From positions 374,501-438,500 of the forward strand of contig OY848929.1 in assembly GCA_963693285.1 (NCBI GenBank): DNA of 64,000 nt, read 5' to 3'. Positions 21,086 to 32,473 of the stretch are shown one piece after another (within the stretch, counting starts at the first letter, position 1; every line of letters begins with the position of its first letter). Under the pieces are notes generated by a model. That model was not told where the DNA came from. It made no database searches and saw nothing but the letters and a program-made list of their open reading frames with translations. Made by a program: the position numbers and the translations under genes. Origin of the DNA: Xestospongia muta (Eukaryota; Porifera; Demospongiae; Haplosclerida; Petrosiidae).

Positions 21086-21971
21086 ATGACAGCACTCTTA
21101 GTTAGATATTTAGGTCGAATATCCTATTGTTCCGCCCTCTCTTTACAGACTGAACTTGTGACCAAATACAAATCACAAGATCAATATTATGTAAGTTACA
21201 ATATGACAAGTGTTCTGAGAACTATATAACTAGCACAGACTGGAGAAGTCTTACTCTGCGAACATGATCCACCAGTATACACATACGGTTTACGACAACA
21301 AGATTTTCAAGAAGATGCCAAAAAATTGAGAGCATTAGGTGCCGATGTTGTCAAGGTAACAAGTTCCTCCTTATTATTTAATTATAGTCTTGAAACCTGC
21401 CAGACTCGTCGAGGTGGTTTGACGACTTTTCATGGATTAGGTCAACTGGTATGCTATCCAATTATTAGTCTCCACAAAGCAAAGGTATACATGTAATTAT
21501 ACATATATAATTACATGTAATTATACATATATATTACATGTAATATTATATGTATTCCATGTACCATTTCAGGTTGGTGTTCGTCAATATATCTATTGTC
21601 TAGAGCAGGCTGTTATTAAAACTTGCAATCGTTTTAATGTTGTGGCAGTAACTACTCAAAATGTGGGCGTGTGGGTTAATGATGAGAAAATTTGTGCTAT
21701 TGGTGTTCAAGTCAGTAGGGGCGTGGCTTATCATGGACTCGCTCTGAACTGTTCTACAGATCTTAGTTGGTTTGATCACATTGTTCCATGTGGTATCGAG
21801 GGTAAAAGGGTAACATCCTTTTCCCAGTTACTAGGTCGAACAGGTAACTAGATGAGGATAAAATTTAATAACTTTTTATTTTAATTTTCAGTTACAGTAT
21901 CAGAGGTTGCACCCATTTTAATATCATCATTATCTGCAGAACTTCAACTGCCATTTGTGTGTAGTCATTAG
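21086..21971 (+). CDS. LIPT2: Lipoyl(octanoyl) transferase 2, mitochondrial
   Basis: Moves octanoate from acyl carrier protein to the H protein of the glycine cleavage system, the first step of lipoate synthesis in mitochondria. The ATG at 21086 begins [18 protein letters not shown]. Family motifs are [28 protein letters not shown], the lysine-bearing [32 protein letters not shown] and the catalytic-cysteine [14 protein letters not shown]. The lysine and cysteine of the LipB-type active site are both visible. The protein ends PFVCSH at 21971. Four or five short exons. The N-terminus is short; a targeting peptide is not obvious. Confidence 0.93.
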
Positions 21972-22100
21972 TACAATGACCAATGCTGCCAAGATAGAAG
22001 AACATTAGTGATACACTGTTGTTCTCGAGGACTAACAAGTTTAAATTAAAAAGAGAGACATAATGAAATTAAAAATATATATTTTAAACTTCATATATTT

Positions 22101-24360
22101 TTATAAATTATCATATTTTGTGGATTGTCTGATCATTTCTACAACACTTGACACTTGGTCTATATTTTTAGCTAAATGTTGTTCTGTCAAATTTAACAGC
22201 TTCAGTAGACATTTACAAGGAATATCAACAACTTCAACAGCAAATGTTAAGAGAAATTGTTGTGAACTGGGTAAGTTCAATTTGTTAATGGGGATATTGT
22301 AATAGCTAGTCAAAGTTGGTATAGGAAGGTATTGTTCACAAGCTCTTCCCAGTCCTGGGAGACACAGATCTAATGGTATCCAACGTGGGACACTGTTAGT
22401 AATAGTTTTAACTTGATCTCCTATTAATACAAAGAGCGGTCGTTGTTTTTGTTTTGTGTTATTTTTTCTTTGTTCTCTTTTCCTTTTGGCATACACGGAA
22501 AAGATGGCGTTAATTGGGAGACTCCAGTCACCTTGCTGGTTCTCCGGGCGTGGACGTGTCAATGACAAAACTCGTGCAGTATAACTATCGAAACATTTTT
22601 TGCGCAGAAAATCCAAATAATTAGAGGTGTCATCTAGTTGGGGGATGTCCCTAGCAACCAAAGAAAGTAAGAGATGTCTTAAATTTATACATACTTTAGT
22701 GAGGGTTCTATAGAAGTTTGCAAATCATTGTACTTCTTTCTTGTCACCATGGTAACCCAATCTTCCCAAACATAAGTGGAATTTGCCCTATCTATTTGCA
22801 TCTGGTCAATATCGAAAGACGACTGTTGCCTAAATAAATAAATAGCAATAAAAATAATACTAATGTCACCATATCTCTTCTCACATTTCATATTTGTCGT
22901 CTAAACGATAAATCAATTTTAATAGAATAACAAGAGCCACAGTCACTGAGAGATCCAAATAAATATTATCAGAAAAAGGTTGTTCTAGCACTGTAGTTAG
23001 AGATACTGACTGACAGAGATATAACAGACGATGGAGTGGAATCTTTAAACTAGCTGACAAAAATGCAGTAAAATCATAAAATTACTATGTGTACTACTGA
23101 CATGGAAGATGAAACTTTTCAAGGAGACATTTTATGATAATTGATTGATCTAATGGTAAAGCTGGTAGGCTAATGTTAGCTTTTAGCTGAACCAGCATTC
23201 TTCCCATATCAGCAGATGACACAGGTGACTAGTAATAAATGACATTTATATTATTAAACAGTTCTCTATTTGTTGTACATACATTTTTATCAAATATTCG
23301 GTCGATATGATGCTTCCATAGTTTCCTGGACATAGCTTGTGGTATGTGTTGGTACCAGCTGTAAAATGGAATATCATCTGACAAGAGCATCCTATAACAA
23401 AATAAAATGGATCCACATTTAAGAAAAAGGATCCATTCTCTTACCTCAAAAAATCAGAAAGTAATACAAATTGTCCGGAATATAACATACCCACATACAG
23501 TAGTCCTACCAAGACCCTCTTAGAGACATAAGCACGTTTGTGGTTCACATGGGCCACTTCTTTATATGCTGTTTCAGCTATTTTAGTTTTATCTTGAGTG
23601 TACATTATCAAAGAATCAGTCTCATCACATTCTACTTCCTCGTCCACCTCAAGTTGCCTTTTCTTGCTTGAATTCAAATACTCTAATGGTTTCATCGATG
23701 GATTACTTTGTCTCCATATCTTTATGATTTTCGAGTTACTCATACGTTGACTGCGACGATGACTAGAGAGTTCCATAGTGTCAACACGGTTGAATTGTTC
23801 TAGTTGATATCGGAATACAAAGTCTAGATATAGAAACCAGACTAATTTACATGACTCCTAGAGATAGGTAATGATATGGATACCGTTACATGATTGAAAT
23901 TTGATTACTTTGATTACAGGGTCAAACCCCTTCTTAATAAGATGATTTATGAATATACGATAAAGAATTTGCCAACACTCATGAAGACTTTGATTACATT
24001 CCTCAGTCTCTGTTAGAGTATCTGCTTTTCTCTTCCTTTCTATAGTGAGAAATACTCAACCATCGCTAACACACTACTAAATCAGTCACATGATAAGCAC
24101 ATGATTTGATGTATATATATATATATATATATATACCCTTTTTAGTACGAATTTTTTGTTGAACAGTTGCAGCTTCAGGGTCTTCTGTGATCTCTTCTCG
24201 TTGATGCTGTATAAATATGTATTATAATGTGACATTCTTTGATAAGGTGATAGTGTATAATTCAAATTACTTGTGATTGAGTTCCACATTCCATACAGTA
24301 ATAGTGTCCATCGATATTCTCGTACCCTTCGCTGCCACAGATGGGACAAACTTCATCCAT
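22101..24360 (-). CDS. TAF1B: TAF1B, RNA polymerase I-specific TBP-associated factor (Rrn7-like)
   Basis: TFIIB-like subunit of the SL1 complex needed for rRNA transcription in the nucleolus. The ATG at 24360 starts MDEVCPICGSEGYENIDG, followed by YYCMECGTQSQ: a four-cysteine zinc ribbon with two CxxC pairs. The first cyclin-like fold region reads VLVGLLYVGMLYSGQ then LLSDFLRMLLSDDIPFYSW, parallel to the human LSDLLRFVEEDHIPYI segment. The second region has VALVILLKLIYRLDD. The final exon (22101 to about 22660) carries YLPIPTLTSYY and QQFLLTFAVEVVD and ends KYDNL. The linker after the zinc ribbon is broken by a long intron with a TA microsatellite at 24114-24136. The match covers both ends of the family, so the call is firm. 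Confidence 0.9.
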
Positions 24361-24467
24361 ATTTTTCCAAAATACGGAGGTAAACGGAAACATCCTTAAA
24401 TTTATACAGAAATGATATTGGTAAAAAAATTGTGAAGTCCGTATACTATAATCAAGCAGCAGGCAGC
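24361..24467. promoter_or_regulatory. 107-bp divergent promoter, TAF1B / CCDC152
   Basis: Start codons of two opposite genes are 107 bp apart. An in-frame GTG at 24432 extends the CCDC152 frame, but there is no ATG there. Confidence 0.55.
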
Positions 24468-25442
24468 ATGGAAGCATGCTCAGAAGAGAAGACGGACTTA
24501 GACTTACTTATAGATGATTTTCAGGCATGGCAAAAGGTCATTGATTGCACAAAAATCCTAAAACTATTATTCCTTGGTTCACAGATAACAACAGACTTTT
24601 GTAGCGATAACAAAGATTTAAAAACTCAACTCTACTATCTTCAGAAGCAATGCCAACTGCATAAAGAATCAGAAAAGACATTTATTACAAGTAACAAACA
24701 GCATGTTTGTATATGACCACCAAACACTTCACAGATAATGCAGAATTACGTGAAACAATTGACAAACTACAGAGTATCCTTCTCAAACGATGTGATTTGG
24801 AGAATGAAAACAGCCGACTCAAGGAACAACTTGATCTACTGCATTTAGAAATGGATCACTTAGAGGAACAACATCGTCAGCAAATGACAGAAGCAATGGA
24901 AAACCTTCAAGCTATTCAGCAAGCTCATAAGAAAGATCTTATTCAAGTCCACGAATCTGTTAATCATCAAAGTAAAGATATAACAAATTTATATTTTTAT
25001 CTTACATGTTTTAAGTGAGAAAGGAGATAGATTCATTACAGAAGACAGTTCAAGACAAAACTGGGGAAATACAGCAACTTCAGAAACAATTAGCTGAAGT
25101 TGAAAGAGACAAACACACAGAAATAGTTAAACTTCGTCTTGAAGTTAGTTGTTCTCATGTCTTTATTTGGTGCCAAAGATCTCTTTATTTTATTTTGTAG
25201 TATGATGCAAAATTACTCAAATTACAAAAACAGAACACAAGATCACAAGTACAACCATCCACCTCTGTGAACAGTGATATCTTTCGAAGGGTATGTGTAA
25301 GCTATGTATCATTTAGTTCAAGTCAATGTAGAAATTGCAAGCAGCCAAAGCTGATTCTGAAAGAGAGATTTCCAGCCTCAGAAAGAGAGTGGCTGAACTG
25401 GAAAAACAAGTTCAAACTAGTAATAAACGCAGGAAAATGTGA
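24468..25442 (+). CDS. CCDC152: Coiled-coil domain protein 152
   Basis: Almost entirely coiled coil. The ATG at 24468 opens MEACSEEKTDLDLLIDDFQ, parallel to the human start (NLDKLINDFSQ). The likely first intron is 24538-24586, skipping a stretch that would otherwise add about 16 residues; its donor (GTCATT) is weak. Heptad-rich segments follow: TIDKLQSILLKRCDLENENS, RLKEQLDLLHLEMDHL and TGEIQQLQKQLAEVERD. Then EIVKLRLEYDAKLLKLQ and FRRKLQAAKADSEREISSLR match the most conserved human part, and the protein ends SNKRRKM, as human CCDC152 ends in a basic tail. The stop is at 25440-25442. Function unknown. Confidence 0.82.
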
Positions 25443-25969
25443 CAAAGTGTTTAGTAGACACAGTATCATTTAATTGCAGTGAGCATAGCAAACATTATAT
25501 AATATAAACTTAATGTGTTCATCTATCACTTTTAACGATAAACGATCTATGCTGAGGATACCAGCCACAAAAGTGGCATCATAAAAACTATTATGACTGA
25601 ATAGGTAATCCTAGTAATTGCACAACAGCATTTACATCAGACATTTTTGTCATGTAGAAATGTACATATAAACACAGTTACCCCCTAATAGAAATTTAAT
25701 AATCCATATAGGAGAACATGCCTTAACAAGCTCCTCCAATGATGCCTTTTACAATTTAAACTAATGACTCTGAAACTATACTTATGATATATTACTTAAG
25801 TCATGATGGGCTATATTTTGCTTTCATTAACACTTAAACAAGTTCCCTTGGGAGTAGCAGGAGATGAGAGTGAACACACCGGTTACATCACATACTAATA
25901 AGGACACCTGTTGTTAATATCTGTATGTACAATTTATAAGAGACAATACAACAAACATTAATAGTTTCA
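25443..25969. other. Intergenic region between CCDC152 and a membrane-protein gene
   Basis: 527 bp of AT-rich DNA that must hold the CCDC152 3' end and the promoter of the next gene. No ORF, RNA or repeat is evident. Confidence 0.5.
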
Positions 25970-26761
25970 ATGATCTCTTCACAAGAAATGGAGCTCGATT
26001 GTTACTGGCCAATTGTCCCCTTTCTAAGTCTCTGTACAGTCTACATCCTCTTCAATACATGCTCACATCGTGAAAAGAGAAACTCTATTAAAAAATTTGT
26101 ATTCAATTTGGCTCCACTTGTTATGCTGCTGTGCTGGATTCAAGTGTCAAAATATCGGTTACAAGATCTCCAAGAAGAAACTTGGACATCTTCAGAAATG
26201 AAAGAATTACAAGTCAGAGTAAAAGAGCATCGAAATGTTTTCTACATACTGCTACTCATTACAATAGCTAGGGCTGTAACACTGGTAAGAGTAACTCTTC
26301 TGATTGAGCTAGCATGGATCTGTTGTATTGGTATGCTCATAAAGATAGAACTTAACCACTTGAAATATTTTGATGTGACATCTTTTGTTTGGATGGTAGC
26401 CATAGTTATAACTCTGTTCACTTTATGTATGAATACATGGATACTAGCACAGTGGGAAGAAGAGGATGAGTTGAGCGAAAGACAAGACGGGTTTCAGTAC
26501 CAGACTGTGGTTTCTGGAGGTCTCATCCTCGGAGGACTTTCAGTTATTTTGGGTCTAAATATTATACAAGTATTGAGTGCACCCGGAAAAGACACAATAT
26601 TAAATGAAGCATTTGCTTTGTTCCTTTATGCATCTACCGTACTTCATCTTGTTATGAAACATTGCTGTCCTATCTTGAAGATATGCTCTCACAACATTTG
26701 TTTTATTTTATCTCAAGCAGCATATCTCTCTCTGGTTCTGTTGGTTGTATGTAAAGACTAA
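25970..26761 (+). CDS. Unrecognised multi-pass membrane protein, single exon
   Basis: An uninterrupted 263-codon frame with an ATG in a plausible context (TTTCAATGA). I do not recognise a family. Hydrophobic segments suggest about eight membrane passes: roughly residues 13-31, 43-60, 88-108, 109-128, 137-158, 182-203, 213-232 and 240-260. A charged loop (EEEDELSERQDGF) lies between the fifth and sixth, and a glycine-rich helix (GGLILGGLSVILGLN) forms the sixth. Lack of introns contrasts with all neighbours except the FREM-like fragment, which could mean a retrocopy or a fast-evolving lineage gene. It converges on BCCIP, 117 bp between stops. That it is a real gene rests on its length, the hydrophobic pattern and the codon use. 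Confidence 0.75.
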   Translation: MISSQEMELDCYWPIVPFLSLCTVYILFNTCSHREKRNSIKKFVFNLAPLVMLLCWIQVSKYRLQDLQEETWTSSEMKELQVRVKEHRNVFYILLLITIARAVTLVRVTLLIELAWICCIGMLIKIELNHLKYFDVTSFVWMVAIVITLFTLCMNTWILAQWEEEDELSERQDGFQYQTVVSGGLILGGLSVILGLNIIQVLSAPGKDTILNEAFALFLYASTVLHLVMKHCCPILKICSHNICFILSQAAYLSLVLLVVCKD

Positions 26762-26878
26762 GACCACACATATCAAATTGTTATAATATATGTGTGCTAT
26801 GTAGTGATGGATTACAAATGTATGTAGATGTTTCAACTTTCTAAAAAAACAAATTTTCTGAATTTAGATACATTATTA

Positions 26879-28099
26879 TTAACTAGTTCTAAATTCGTCT
26901 ACTAATCTTGTGACAGCTTGAGAGAAAACTTCATCAGTGAGTATAAACACTGAACGATAAGGTGCCATACTCTCGTCTTCAAATCCCCATCTTCCACTCT
27001 GAACTGTGTCACTTTCATTACTTACAGAATAGCTAAACTTGAAAGTACATTCCTATAAATCTTAAGTCATATATTGTTATTCAACTAAATTATGTCCTAC
27101 CTTTTGTAAGCATTCCATTTCGTAGAAATCATAAACTAATTCAGCTGATCTAGAATCTTTTTGTTGTGTTGCTGGTCTTTTTCTTTTCTTAGTCAGAGGT
27201 TTTGGTAAAGGAACCAAGTGAGAACGAGTTATAAACAAATAGTGTGTGGGTGTTTGTTTACTCTGACAGGAAAATAAATTAAACAGCTTAAAAATAAACA
27301 ATTTACTTGTTTTTTTAGTTCTTCACTATAATAACAAAAATACACATCAAATAATAGTTGTATAATGTTTAACAACAACTTACATTAGACTATTTAATAA
27401 AGGAGGTCCTACATCAGCTGGAATATTTAGGAAACGTTCATGTAAAACCACACCCACAACATTATCAGGGCTAGTTAGAACTTTATGTAACTGCTTATGA
27501 GCATCAGGTTTACTATTTTCTTGACATTTCAGTAACAAGTAATCAGTGAGTTGAGAGAAAAACTTACATTCTTCCTATTCCAGAGATTTTTAATAGTAAA
27601 GAGATATTATCACCCTCTAACCTTGATAACTAAAGCTGTCGTAATCCCTAGTACCTCCTCCTCATCATCAACAATTCCTTCATTTTTGTCATCATCATCG
27701 TCGTTGTCATCAAAGATCTACAAATAGTAATAAATTTCTAAATAATTATAGTTGACACATTACTTTTATTACACTGCCAATATGAGATTGTTGAATGATG
27801 CATTCTGTCATATCAGAGAGATCAATAGGTGCTTTTAAGAATAACTACTGAAAAATATATGTTAATAGAACATTTTAATCTTTCAATTTAGAACCTGTTG
27901 CAACAATCTTCTTATGCCATGATAATCCTTGTCTGAGATAGCTCTAGCATCAAAGTTAACCTGAATCTCCTGAAGAAAAATGAGCAGATTTAATATAAAT
28001 TTAAACACTTACTAAATCTGATTCCACAAGGCTACTCTCATCACTTGAACATCCTGAACTTTCACTGTTATCTTCCTCCAGTTTGGGCTTCTTGCTCAT
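26879..28099 (-). CDS. BCCIP: BCCIP, BRCA2 and CDKN1A-interacting protein
   Basis: Nuclear protein linked to ribosome assembly and genome stability (yeast Bcp1 family). The ATG at 28099 starts MSKKPKLEEDNSESSGC, an acidic-serine N-terminus as in the family. Conserved parts are EIQVNFDARAISDKDYHGIR, APIDLSDMTECIIQQSHIGS, an Asp-rich run after IFDDN, GITTALVI, NVVGVVLHERFLNIP, TPTHYLFITRS and FEDESMAPYRSVFILTDE, ending RLVDEFRTS with the stop at 26879. About eight short exons. The order and spacing of the blocks match human BCCIP. It diverges from PIGY. Confidence 0.92.
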
Positions 28100-28240
28100 A
28101 TTTGACCACGTGGGCGAATACGACAGTAAACGGAACCATTCTAAAAATTTGTTTAGAAAAGTGAATGAGGAAATAAATCAACTCCGTATACTAACGACTA
28201 ATAATTTACCTTTAATTGCCGTATAATTAAAGTCCAGAAC
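28100..28240. promoter_or_regulatory. 141-bp divergent promoter, BCCIP / PIGY
   Basis: Short gap between two opposite start codons. The sequence is AT-rich without a clear TATA box. Confidence 0.5.
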
Positions 28241-28512
28241 ATGGTTCCCTCAGTTGGTTATGTAATCTTATTTAGTGTATTAATGTTCACTGGAGTATGT
28301 ATGTGGTGTCTAACTAGATGTTGGTCAATCAGTGATGATGTAAGATGCCAAAGTGATCCTCAAATTTACTTATTTATTTATTTCAAATTTATTAGGATGT
28401 CTTTGTACCTGGACAATGTTATTATGGTATGTTGCTGTCTCTCTCGGTGCCTCTACTAATCTATTACTTTGTACTAAGCTGGTTGAGTTATAAGTTATTC
28501 AAACACAATTAA
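28241..28512 (+). CDS. PIGY: PIGY, small subunit of GPI N-acetylglucosaminyltransferase
   Basis: Two exons, 28241-28339 and 28396-28512, separated by a 56-bp intron, encode exactly 71 residues, the length of human PIGY. Two membrane helices are visible, GYVILFSVLMFTGVCMWC and LLSLSVPLLIYYFVL, with a short luminal or cytosolic loop between. The end, SWLSYKLFKHN, is nearly the human WMGIKLFRHN end, and the CYYGMLLSLSVP block parallels CFYSLLLPITIP. PIGY is a regulatory subunit of the first enzyme of GPI-anchor synthesis at the ER. In mammals it is read from a bicistronic message with PYURF; no PYURF frame is visible next to it here. Confidence 0.85.
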
Positions 28513-29044
28513 ACTACAATGATTTGTGTTAACAAATTTATTAAAAAAAGGTGTGTTATCATGTGACGTTCAGTATGTAATAGAGTAACTCAGTTCAAAG
28601 AAAATCAGTTATATCACATTCACTTTTGTGTGTATATCATGCGATACTGTTTGCTGATAGGACAAGAAATTATACATACTCGTTATATCCACGTGAAGTT
28701 TGACTTCTTTGTGAAGAAAATTGGCTTCTTGTTTGGTAGCATCAAGCTTTGACCTGTTAGCATTCCTCATGATAACAAGTTCTACGTTATCCTGTGTGAA
28801 ATAACAATAGTACCACTGAATCAAAAGAAGTAGCTACCTTTCACCATTTTCAGATTCCTTCACACAAACCTAACAGTTTTGAATGATATATAATAAAATC
28901 TGTGCATATCTGTAATTGACACACAATCTTCCTTCTTTTGTCTTGTCCCAGTGCAATAAAAGATCATGTATTGTGTGATATAGCACAGTTTTTGAAGAGT
29001 CTTCGTCGATTTAGTTTCTTTGTTTGAGTTTCACGAAGCCAAGA
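28513..29044. other. Region between PIGY and the first Glass-type gene
   Basis: Mostly AT-rich, with one exon-like segment on the minus strand listed separately. It should also contain the promoter and 5' UTR of the zinc-finger gene. Confidence 0.4.
28680..28791 (-). other. Possible coding exon, unrecognised
   Basis: On the minus strand a pyrimidine-bounded CACACAG acceptor and a GTATGT donor flank 112 bp with one open frame: NVELVIMRNANRSKLDATKQ followed by a helix-rich segment ending VKLHVDIT. It reads like a short coiled-coil exon. A matching downstream piece could end at 28609, and no partner upstream exon in phase was found. It may be part of a small gene or a relic. Confidence 0.3.
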
Positions 29045-30240
29045 ATGAGTACACCAATGGCTGCTACTGTATTTACAAGTGCTACTCCTGGAATGGCTGC
29101 TGGGAATCTATCGAGTCATTCATCTGCTGCAGTCCAACTACCTTGCTTCCCTGCGACAAGAGGTCATCCTCACCAATTCTCCGGTCAACAATACAGGACG
29201 TACACATATTATTCTTCTGTTCCTGTTGAACAAACTGTTTCTCCAAAATGCCATGGATTTTCGTTGCCCACTCCGCCTTTATCCAGCTCTCTGCAACATT
29301 TTAAGTAAGATGATTTTATTTAATTATCATCATTTATTATTTTATTTCTTTCTGTAGAAATCATTTCTTTCCTGTAGGCCAGCCAATTCCCACATTTTCA
29401 CTTCAGCAAGATAAGCCAACAACAAACACATCTCCTGATACTAAGACAGCTGCTACACTTCTTCAACTACATGAACCAGTCGTACGTCAAATTGCCATCA
29501 AATCCGATCTTTCATCTATTAAGACAATAGCTTTAGCTAACCAAAGTCCTCCTCAAGCACAAACACCAGGCACAGACTCTCCAACAGAACTTGCACCTAT
29601 CAGCTCTTCCTTTAGCAACATTAGCAGCAACTTGACCTCACCCAAACAACCCATTTACCACTCAGCACACGGTATTGTTCAGACCCCTTATGCTTCTCAT
29701 TATTCCCAGACCCCATCTCATCCATGTTGGCATCCCACTTGGCCGTATATACCACTTCAGAACAGTCACGACCTCAGGAGCAATTCTTGTCACATTTGTG
29801 GTAAGACTTATGCTCGCATATCTACTCTACGTTCTCACCTAAAGTCTCATAGTGGTGAGAAACCATACCAGTGTTCAATATGTCAGAAATCCTTTACACA
29901 GGCAGCTAATCTGACAGCGCATCTTCGAACACATAGTGGAGAGAAACCTTTCAAGTGCCCTGTATGTCATCGGGGTTTCTCGCAATCCTCATCGGTGACA
30001 ACACACATGAGGACACATTCCGGAGATCGCCCTTACAAATGTAACGTGTGTAACAAAGGATTTGCTGACAGCTCTACGCTAACCAAGCACTATCGTACCC
30101 ACACAGGTGAAAAACCATACCAATGTAAGATATGTGAAGCTCGGTTCTCACAATCTGGGAATCTGAATCGTCACATGAGAACTCATCGTCATCACTTTCC
30201 TCCTGGCATTGATAGCAGTAGTAATCTGTTAACATGTTAA
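29045..30240 (+). CDS. Glass-type five C2H2 zinc-finger transcription factor, copy A
   Basis: Two exons (29045-29304, 29358-30240) with one 53-bp intron in phase 2 encode 380 residues. The N-terminal two thirds are Ser/Thr/Pro-rich with no known domain. Five tandem C2H2 fingers follow: [80 protein letters not shown] and [20 protein letters not shown], with SGEKPY/F-type linkers. The order of finger tip sequences (YARxSTL, TQAANL, SQSSSV, ADSSTL, SQSGNL) is that of Drosophila Glass, a photoreceptor regulator, so the DNA-contact residues appear conserved. The role in this organism is unknown. It is tail-to-tail with copy B. Confidence 0.9.
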
Positions 30241-30975
30241 GAATAATAGAAACACTTGTATTGTGAGGATGGAGTCAGTTTGGCTGCGACCTTTGTACTT
30301 TAATTAGAAATATATTTTTGTTATGTGTTGTATTATCGAACACAAGATAGTAGTAATTAACAGAATTTACTTTTGATTTTAAATATTTGTCAGTTTTCTT
30401 TTTCTGTGTACTTTGAATGCTAATTTATTTAAATGAATCTCAAAATAGTAGATTAATGCCAAAAACTACCCAAAAATAATAAAAATATAACTAATAAAAT
30501 AGTTGAAAAATGTAGGTGTGTCATTTGTCATAATGTTGTGAATAATAATAATAAAAACAATTATATATACTTTGTTATGTATAATGGACTGATTAGAATG
30601 GAAAGAAAATATTAGTGATAATAATATAATAAATGTAACAATTATTATATAGATCAGTATTTAAATTAAATGAAATTCCATAAAATAATAATAATGATAA
30701 TAATAATATTACATCAGTGATGAAACAGATTATGATAAATGACTAAACAAGAAATTAGGGTGGTAGACAAGGATATTTTAAAAAGAATGGTGGTTTTAAA
30801 CATAAAAAATGAGTTACCAATTGCTTGAGAGAGAAAGAGTGAGTGAGTAAGGAGGAGTCATGTATTGGTTGACCTGCTTAATGATGGTACATGGATTACT
30901 GATGATAGATGATGTGCGATTGAGTCGAAATGATGATGACGAGATGAACGGAATCAACGGATGATGATGATGCTG
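30241..30975. other. Convergent 3' region between the two Glass-type genes
   Basis: 735 bp of very AT-rich DNA with AATAAT runs near 30650-30715, expected to hold both 3' UTRs. AATAAA-like hexamers occur at several places. No coding signal is seen. Confidence 0.55.
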
Positions 30976-32473
30976 TTAAACTGTTGTGTTAAGTTGACTT
31001 GCGAGTTGTTGATTGTTGTGAGTTTTCATGTGACGATGAAGGTTCCCAGATTGCGAAAATCCTAAATTGCATATCTTGCATCTATATGGCTTCTCGCCAC
31101 TGTGGATCCTCTTGTGTTTCGTAAGAGTTGAGGTGTCAGCAAAACATTTTCCACAGTAGTCGCAACGATAAGGACGTTCACCAGAGTGCGTACGCAGATG
31201 AGTTGTGACAGAGGATGATTGTGAAAACCTTTTTTGGCAAATGGGACAGCTAAATGGTTTTTCGCCACTATGAGTGCGCAGATGAGCAGTGAGATTTGCT
31301 GCCTGAGTAAAAGCCTTACCGCAAATATCACATCGATACGGTTTCTCTCCACTATGAGTTCTCATATGAGTTTTCAGAGTTGATGGTCGGGCATAACTCT
31401 TGCCACAGATTTGACAAACATTGTTTCCCTTGTTTCCGGCCCTTCGTTGTTTTCCAGGTGGAGGAGTGGTAAACATTTTATCGGACATTGGGCTACTAAT
31501 GTCTGGGGCAATAGGATTTCCATCTCCTTGATGATCACTCAAATGAGTAATATTTGGCATAGAAATACTTTGAAAGACTGGTTTGATATCTTGAATGAAG
31601 CGTGTTTCGAATTGTTGCCGGCAACCAGGTCTTCCATCGAAACTCGGTGCCGAAATGGCAGCTGCTATAGGGATGCCATTCAAAGATTGCAAGAGGTCTG
31701 GTGGTTGATCGTCGTCTGCTGGGAAGCCGTTCAGTTTAGTCATAGAGGTGGAGGTAGGTGTAGAGGCCTGTGGAGTGCTCGATCCTGAGCTAGCGTTCAG
31801 TTGTAGTAGAGCGTTCGCGATGTCTCGTTGATCCTGGGGAACAGATGGCCTGTAAAAAGAGAGAGAAAGATTGAACAATAAATTGCAAAGTCAGTTTCCT
31901 GTGACAAAATTTACGACTACGCACACGAACAGAAGGTTAGAAAGACTGATCACCGACTCCCTCAACAGTGTAGCTATCTCTGAAACGTCTCTAGCCATTC
32001 TTTCTCTTTTCGAGAAACGTCTACTACAACAGATCAGAGCCCTTGTGGTCGTCAAATAAAGTCGGAATGCAAATCTATACTTGCCGACGACCACGCAGTA
32101 TACTAAGGCCAATAATGTATGGATTATGAAGCATAGAAACTAGACTCTATTATAGCACATCCTACACACCACACTATACTGAACATCATGCATACCAAAC
32201 ATACAGTAAAGTTGTAAAGGGTGTCACTCACTTTTGTTCAAAGGGAGCATACTGTGAGTAAGCAATGTCAATTGGTTGACCATGAGGGATAAAGAATGGT
32301 GCAGGAGACATATCGCCTCGACGTCCAGCAGTTGCATTAACATTAAAATATTGTCCAGGGAAGATGTGAGTCGGAGGAAATCCAGCCATGAAGTTGGACA
32401 TAGCTGCAGGATTTTCTGTCATGTACATTGGCCTAGAGGTCTGTACAGCTTGAACTGTAGTTGCTAGTGACAT
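30976..32473 (-). CDS. Glass-type five C2H2 zinc-finger transcription factor, copy B
   Basis: Two exons (32232-32473 and 30976-31849) joined in phase 2 encode 371 residues. The N-terminus ([18 protein letters not shown]) and middle are low-complexity Ser/Pro/Gln-rich. Five C2H2 fingers near the C-terminus read [80 protein letters not shown] and [20 protein letters not shown]. The first finger ([11 protein letters not shown]) is even closer to insect Glass than copy A. The intron position and phase correspond to copy A, so the pair arose by duplication with inversion. The intron is 382 bp, longer than copy A's 53 bp, and may carry regulatory sequence. Confidence 0.92.

Noticed and set aside
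31062..31352. Minus-strand open frame overlapping Glass-type copy B
   Set aside because: It is an out-of-frame shadow of the zinc-finger coding sequence.
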